NCBI RefSeq assembly: GCF_023169945.1
Contig: NZ_AP025591.1
Span: forward strand, 620,001-684,000
Origin: Anaeromyxobacter oryzae
Lineage (GTDB): Bacteria; Myxococcota; Myxococcia; Myxococcales; Anaeromyxobacteraceae
DNA: 64,000 nucleotides
Direction: 5' to 3'
This document shows positions 59,686 to 64,000 of the stretch, piece by piece. Numbering within the stretch: position 1 is the stretch's first letter; each line of letters opens with the position of its first letter. The translations under genes and the position numbers were made by a program. The notes under the pieces were generated by a model. That model worked only from the letters and a program-made list of their open reading frames with translations, ran no database searches and had not been told where the DNA came from.

Positions 59686-60396
59686 CTAGCCCCGGCGGCG
59701 CGCGGCGTCCGGCCTGCGCGGCCGCGCCGGAGCGTCCAGCGCCCGGGCGCCCCGGAGCGGGGCGAGGCGGGGCGGCCGCGGCCCGTGCAGGACCGCTCCC
59801 GCGACCGGTCCGTAGGGCAGCTCGGCCCCGGCGCGCACCGCACGCAGCAGGAGCCCGCCCCGGCTCATGTCGCCGCGGCCCACGAAGTCCGGCGGGAAGA
59901 GCAGGCGCGCGCCGAGGATCGCGAGCAGCGGCTCGACGTACTTCGGGCTCGCGACGCTCCCGAGGAGGACCACCTCCCCCTCGTCGCCCACGGCCTCCGC
60001 GAGGAGCCGGGCGTCGCGCTCGAGCGGCGCGCGGAAGCGCGGCTCGCGGGCGTCCACCGGGATCGAGGCGAACGCCCGCAGGTCGGTGGCCCGGACCGGC
60101 GCGTCCGACGGCACCAGGCCCGCGCCGGGCGCGATGACGAGGGCGCCCGGAACGCCCGCCGGCGGCCGCGCGAACGCGAGCGCGTACGCGAGCTTGCCGC
60201 GGAAGTAGAGCCCGCTCGCGAACCGGAAGACCTCCCCGATCGGCGCGCCCTCGCCCTGGACCGCGCGCGCGAGCGCGAACCGGGCGCGCGCCGACAGCAC
60301 GAGCGCCATCCGCTCGCCCCCGGCGTTGGCGGGCGACAGCAGGAACACGCGCGGCGGCTGCGCGGCCGGCCGCTCCGGGGTATGACCGGAACACAT
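59686..60396 (-). CDS. conserved protein of unknown function
   Basis: The 236-residue protein begins with PPRVFLLSPANAGGERMALV and has PIGEVFRFASGLYFRGKLAY, VVLLGSVASPKYVEPLLAIL and LLFPPDFVGRGDMSRGGLLL. I recognise this layout from myxobacterial and other proteobacterial genomes but know no function. The ATG at 60396 lies base-for-base against the start codon of the plus-strand protease. A GTG at 60348 would give 220 residues and avoid that overlap. It is probably cotranscribed with the CoxE-like gene. Confidence 0.78.
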   Translation of the reverse strand: MCSGHTPERPAAQPPRVFLLSPANAGGERMALVLSARARFALARAVQGEGAPIGEVFRFASGLYFRGKLAYALAFARPPAGVPGALVIAPGAGLVPSDAPVRATDLRAFASIPVDAREPRFRAPLERDARLLAEAVGDEGEVVLLGSVASPKYVEPLLAILGARLLFPPDFVGRGDMSRGGLLLRAVRAGAELPYGPVAGAVLHGPRPPRLAPLRGARALDAPARPRRPDAARRRG

Positions 60397-61654
60397 GACG
60401 CCACCCGTCGTGCCAGTCTTCCTCGCCTTCTTCACCGCCCAGCTCGCGGTCGAGACCGCCCTCCTCCTCCTCAACCTGCGCCACGTCGCCCGCGCCCGCG
60501 GCGTGCCGGCGCTCCTCGCCGGCCGCGTGGACGAGGGCACCGCCGACCGGAGCCGCGCCTACACGCTCGCGAACGGCCGCTTCGCCCTGATCCAAGAATT
60601 CTTCTCCGCGGCGCTGACGCTCGCCGTCCTCTTCTCGGGGCTCCTGCCTGCGCTCGACCGCGCGCTCGCCGGTCGCGGCCTCGCCGGCGCGCACCTCTTC
60701 GTCGCGTACCTCGTGGCGCTCTCGGCCGGTTCGGCGCTCCTCGCCCTTCCCTTCTCGCTGTGGCACACGTTCCGGCTCGAGGCGCGGTTCGGGTTCAACC
60801 GGACGACGCCGCGCCTCTGGGTGCTCGACCGGGTGAAGGGCGTCGTCCTCCAGGCGGCGATCGGAGTCCCGCTCCTCTACGCGATCTACGCGTTCATGAG
60901 GTTCACCGGCGCGCTCTGGTGGCTGTGGCTGTTCGGGTTCCTCGTCCTCGTCCAGGTGGTGCTCCTCTGGGCCTACCCGACGCTCATCGCGCCGCTCTTC
61001 AACCGGTTCGAGCCGCTACCGGACGGCGAGCTCCGCGCGCGCCTCGAGCGGCTGGCCCACGACGCCGGCTTCCGCAACCGCGGCCTCTTCGTGATGGACG
61101 CGTCGCGCCGCTCAGGCCACTCGAACGCCTACTTCACCGGGCTCCTCCGCCCGCGGATCGTCCTCTTCGACACGCTCGTCGCGAACATGAGCGTCGACGA
61201 GGCGGCGAGCGTGCTCGCCCACGAGATCGGCCACTACCGCGCGCGCCACATCCACCGCCGCCTCGCCTTGTCGCTCGCCGGGACGCTCGTCGTCCTGTTC
61301 GTCCTGTCGCGCCTGGTCGCCTGGCCGCCGCTGTACGCCGCGTTCGGCTTCGACCGGCCCTCGCTCCAGGCCGCGCTCACGCTCGTGTCGCTCTGCGGCG
61401 CGCCGTTCGTCTTCTGGCTGTCGCCGCTGGCGGCCCGGCTCTCGCGGCGACACGAGTACGAGGCGGACCGGTACGCCATCCGCATCGCGCGGGCACCCGC
61501 CGCGCTCGCGACCGCCCTGGTGCGGCTGAACGGGGAGAACCTGTCCAACCTCCACCCGCACCCCTGGTACAGCGCGTGGCACTACAGCCACCCGGTGCTC
61601 GTCGAGCGGCTCGCCGCGATCGAGGCGGAGGCGAGCCGGGCCGCGGCGGTGTAG
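60395..61654 (+). CDS. M48 family metallopeptidase (Ste24/CAAX protease-like)
   Basis: The 419-residue membrane protease has about six or seven hydrophobic segments and an N-terminal peptidase_M48_N domain (SLWHTFRLEARFGFNRTTPRL). The zinc site is HEIGHYRARH at about 274 with the third ligand in EYEADRYAI at about 352. The end NLHPHPWYSAWHYSHPVLVE is typical of Ste24. It probably degrades misfolded membrane proteins or processes lipoprotein-like substrates. It is divergent from the unknown gene, with overlapping start codons. Confidence 0.93.
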   Translation: MTPPVVPVFLAFFTAQLAVETALLLLNLRHVARARGVPALLAGRVDEGTADRSRAYTLANGRFALIQEFFSAALTLAVLFSGLLPALDRALAGRGLAGAHLFVAYLVALSAGSALLALPFSLWHTFRLEARFGFNRTTPRLWVLDRVKGVVLQAAIGVPLLYAIYAFMRFTGALWWLWLFGFLVLVQVVLLWAYPTLIAPLFNRFEPLPDGELRARLERLAHDAGFRNRGLFVMDASRRSGHSNAYFTGLLRPRIVLFDTLVANMSVDEAASVLAHEIGHYRARHIHRRLALSLAGTLVVLFVLSRLVAWPPLYAAFGFDRPSLQAALTLVSLCGAPFVFWLSPLAARLSRRHEYEADRYAIRIARAPAALATALVRLNGENLSNLHPHPWYSAWHYSHPVLVERLAAIEAEASRAAAV

Positions 61655-61683
61655 CCTCGGGGGGTGAACCCCGGAGCCACCGG

Positions 61684-64000
61684 ATGACCCGCCTCCCCGT
61701 CGCGCTCGCCGCCCTGATCGCAGCCCTGGCCGCCGCCCCCGCGCGCGGCGCGGACGCCGCCGCCGGCGCCGGCGTGCTCACCCGCCCACCGGCGGTGGTC
61801 CAGCCCGCCGAGCCCGAGTACCCCGAGGCGGCGCGCGCCGAGGGCATCACCGGCCAGGTGACCCTCGAGCTCGAGATCTCCGAGACGGGCGAGGTGACGG
61901 ACGCGATCGTGACCGGGCCCGCCGGCCACGGCCTCGACGAGGCGGCCGTCGCGGCGGCCCGCCGGCTCCGCTTCTCGCCCGCCGAGATCGACGGCAAGCC
62001 CGCCGCGGTCCGGATCGAGTACCGCTTCACCTTCGCGCTCGCGCCGCCGCCGCCCGAGCCCGCCGCGCCGCCCGAGCCGTTGCCCGTGAACTTCCGCGGG
62101 CAGGTGCTCGAGCGCGGGACGCGGCTCCCGGTCGTCGCGGCGCAGGTCCAGGCCGCGGGCTGGACGGTCTACACCGACGCCGAGGGACGGTTCGCGATCG
62201 CCGGCGTCCCCGACGGCCCGGTGAAGGTGGTCGTCACGGACGCGGCGCACGCGCGCCTCGAGGCGGACGAGGTCATCGAGCCCGGGAAGGCGACGGAGGT
62301 CCGGTACTGGCTCCGCCGCACCGCAGCCGAGGAGTACGAGGCCGTGGTGGTGGGCGAGAAGGAGAAGAACGAGGTCTCCCACGTCGCAATCACCGCGGGT
62401 GAGATTCGGCGGGTCCCCGGCGTGTCGGGCGACGCCGTGAAGGTGATCCAGAACCTGCCGGGCGTCGCGCGCCCCATCGCCGGCTCGGGCCAGCTCGTCA
62501 TCCGCGGCGGGAACCCGCGCGACACCCGCGTCTACGTCGACGGGCACGAGGTGCCGCAGATCTTCCACTTTGGAGGGCTCACGAGCATCTACTCCTCGGA
62601 GCTGATCCGCGACGTCGAGTTCGAGGCCGGCAACTTCGGCGTCCGGTATGGGCGCGCCATCGGCGGCCGCGTGAACCTGGTCACGCGAGATCCCGGCGAG
62701 CGCACGCACGCGCTCGCCGACGCGAACCTCTACCACGCGACCGCGCTCGTCGAGGGGCGGCCCTCCGAGGACGTCGGCGTGGCACTCGCCGCGCGCCGGT
62801 CGTACGCCGACGCGATCATCACCGCAGCCGCGCGGCAGATCGAGAACGGGCCGACGGTGAGCGTGGCGCCGCGGTACTACGATCTGCAGGGCAAGGTCGC
62901 CTGGCACGCCTCCCCCGACGACACGCTCCGGCTCGACGTCTTCGGCTCGGACGACCGGATGGTGCTCGCGGGCATCCGGACGCAGGGGCTCCGCGACATC
63001 TCCGTCCTCTCCTACGGCACCCGCTTCTGGGCGACGGCGCTCCGGCTCGACCACCGCGCGAGCGAGGACACGCGCGTCCTCGTCGACCTGGGCGCGGGAT
63101 GGTCGCAGTTCGCGACGCAGGTCGGCGACATCTTCACGGACGACGAGACCACCGTGAACGGCACGCTCCGCGCGGAGGTGAGCCACGTCGTGTCCGACCA
63201 GCTCACCATCGCCTCCGGCGTGGACGGCAACTGGTACCCGCGCGCCCGGATCGACGTGACCGCGCCGCCGATCCCGCCGCCCGGCGAGGTGCCGGACCCG
63301 AACGCGGCGAGCCGCCGCGTGAGCGAGACGCTCGACGGCTACGAGGCGGGCGCGTTCGTCGAGGCGACCATCAAGCCGGTGGAGAGCGTCACGATCGTGC
63401 CCGGCGTCCGCGCCGACGTGCACCGGAGCCTGGCAACGCTCCGGTGGGTGGACCCGCGCATCGCGGCGCGGTGGCAGCTCGGGCCGGACACGGCCCTGAA
63501 GGGCGCGGCGGGCCTGTACCATCAGGCCCCGCTCCTCGTGTACCTGACGAAGCAGTGGGGAAACCCCGACCTCGGGCCGGAGCGCGCCTGGCAGTACTCC
63601 GTCGGCGCCGAGCGCCGGGTGGCCGGGCGCGTCTTCGTGGACCTGCAGCTCTACTACAAGCGGCTCCTCGACCTCGCGCTCCCGTCCGACGCGACGATCG
63701 TCCGCGATGGTCAGCTCGTGCCGGAGCGGTACCGGAGCGCCGGCACCGGCAGCGCGTACGGCGCCGAGCTCCTCGTGCGCTGGGATCCCGACGGCCGCTT
63801 CTTCGGCTGGATCGCGTACTCGCTCTCGCGGTCGCGGCGCGATCAGCACGTCGCGGGCGGCCGAATCCAGGCGGAGGGCGACGCGTTCGACCAGCCGAGC
63901 AACCTCGTCGCGGTGGGGACCTGGGACCTGCCGGAGATCTGGGACGGGCTCGCGGCGGGCTTCCGGCTCCGCTTCACCTCCGGGAACCCGTACGAGGCGG
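61684..64000 (+). CDS. TonB-dependent receptor with N-terminal TonB-C domain (3' end outside window)
   Basis: The visible 772 residues start with a signal peptide (LPVALAALIAALAAAPARGA). Next is a TonB C-terminal-type domain at about 38-120 (PEYPEAARAEGITGQVTLEL, ETGEVTDAIV, AVAAARRLRFSPAE). A carboxypeptidase-regulatory-like domain lies at about 135-210 (GQVLERGTRLPVVAAQV). A plug follows (VPGVSGDAVKVIQNLPGVAR, GSGQLVIRGGNPRDTRVYVD), then barrel strands. The frame stays open to the right edge. It is 29 bases after the M48 gene and perhaps cotranscribed. The ligand is unknown. The TonB-C fusion is a feature of some deltaproteobacterial receptors. Confidence 0.92.
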   Translation, partial: MTRLPVALAALIAALAAAPARGADAAAGAGVLTRPPAVVQPAEPEYPEAARAEGITGQVTLELEISETGEVTDAIVTGPAGHGLDEAAVAAARRLRFSPAEIDGKPAAVRIEYRFTFALAPPPPEPAAPPEPLPVNFRGQVLERGTRLPVVAAQVQAAGWTVYTDAEGRFAIAGVPDGPVKVVVTDAAHARLEADEVIEPGKATEVRYWLRRTAAEEYEAVVVGEKEKNEVSHVAITAGEIRRVPGVSGDAVKVIQNLPGVARPIAGSGQLVIRGGNPRDTRVYVDGHEVPQIFHFGGLTSIYSSELIRDVEFEAGNFGVRYGRAIGGRVNLVTRDPGERTHALADANLYHATALVEGRPSEDVGVALAARRSYADAIITAAARQIENGPTVSVAPRYYDLQGKVAWHASPDDTLRLDVFGSDDRMVLAGIRTQGLRDISVLSYGTRFWATALRLDHRASEDTRVLVDLGAGWSQFATQVGDIFTDDETTVNGTLRAEVSHVVSDQLTIASGVDGNWYPRARIDVTAPPIPPPGEVPDPNAASRRVSETLDGYEAGAFVEATIKPVESVTIVPGVRADVHRSLATLRWVDPRIAARWQLGPDTALKGAAGLYHQAPLLVYLTKQWGNPDLGPERAWQYSVGAERRVAGRVFVDLQLYYKRLLDLALPSDATIVRDGQLVPERYRSAGTGSAYGAELLVRWDPDGRFFGWIAYSLSRSRRDQHVAGGRIQAEGDAFDQPSNLVAVGTWDLPEIWDGLAAGFRLRFTSGNPYEA

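Overview
The window is about 64 kb of very GC-rich chromosome whose third codon positions are almost always G or C. Gene content points to a myxobacterium-like member of the Myxococcota, plausibly close to Anaeromyxobacter. Signs of this are a PilZ domain of the Myxococcus paralogous type fused to an Hsp70, tandem cysteine-rich VWA lipoproteins, many lipoproteins with repeat domains, and bulky regulators joining helical repeats to winged helices. The assignment is an inference from gene families; no 16S gene or other direct marker is present.

Layout. (1) 1-11.4 kb: the end of an MCE/Mla-type lipid ABC transporter operon (ATPase, MCE protein, auxiliary lipoprotein) meets a convergent RND efflux pair. 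A decayed peptidase tail follows, then a beta-propeller protein with its TPR/winged-helix regulator, an SDR, a DUF899 protein and a DUF2182 membrane protein. (2) 11.4-35.4 kb: an accessory region that I read as a composite genomic island at the 3' end of the initiator tRNA gene (tRNA-fMet, 35398-35474, minus strand). A 56-base block consisting of the tRNA terminator and the tRNA 3' end recurs just after the DUF2182 gene (11433-11488). The core tRNA 3'-end sequence recurs three more times, at 27416, 28301 and 32140. Fragments of large serine recombinase genes end at or next to several of these sites, and their reading frame runs through the site. Cargo includes an Ig-repeat/beta-helix lipoprotein, a conserved protein of unknown function, an Rrf2/FMN-protein module between 61-base inverted repeats, a delta-60-like propeller lipoprotein, a methyltransferase/hydrolase/TetR locus, an LRR protein, a RibD-like reductase, an SDR/LysR pair and many small orphan genes separated by a second ~62-base repeat family.

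(3) 35.6-44.9 kb: a minus-strand zinc/manganese ABC uptake operon with an outer-membrane barrel and a small His/Cys secreted protein, then a fatty-acid set (CoA-transferase, SCP2, acyl-CoA ligase) with a single-domain response regulator. (4) 44.9-57.5 kb: two VWA lipoproteins, guaB-guaA, the PilZ-Hsp70 fusion, DedA, a cyclic-nucleotide-binding protein, a gamma-carbonic anhydrase, VanZ and miaB. (5) 57.5-64 kb: a tandem array of ~71-base repeats, a CoxE-like VWA protein, an unknown conserved protein, a Ste24-like M48 protease and the start of a TonB-dependent receptor that carries its own TonB-C domain and is cut by the window end.

The most interesting signal is the tRNA-fMet locus. It looks like a repeatedly used integration site where the recombinase reading frame ends inside the tRNA gene, while the opposite strand of the recombinase 3' end supplies the tRNA's terminator.
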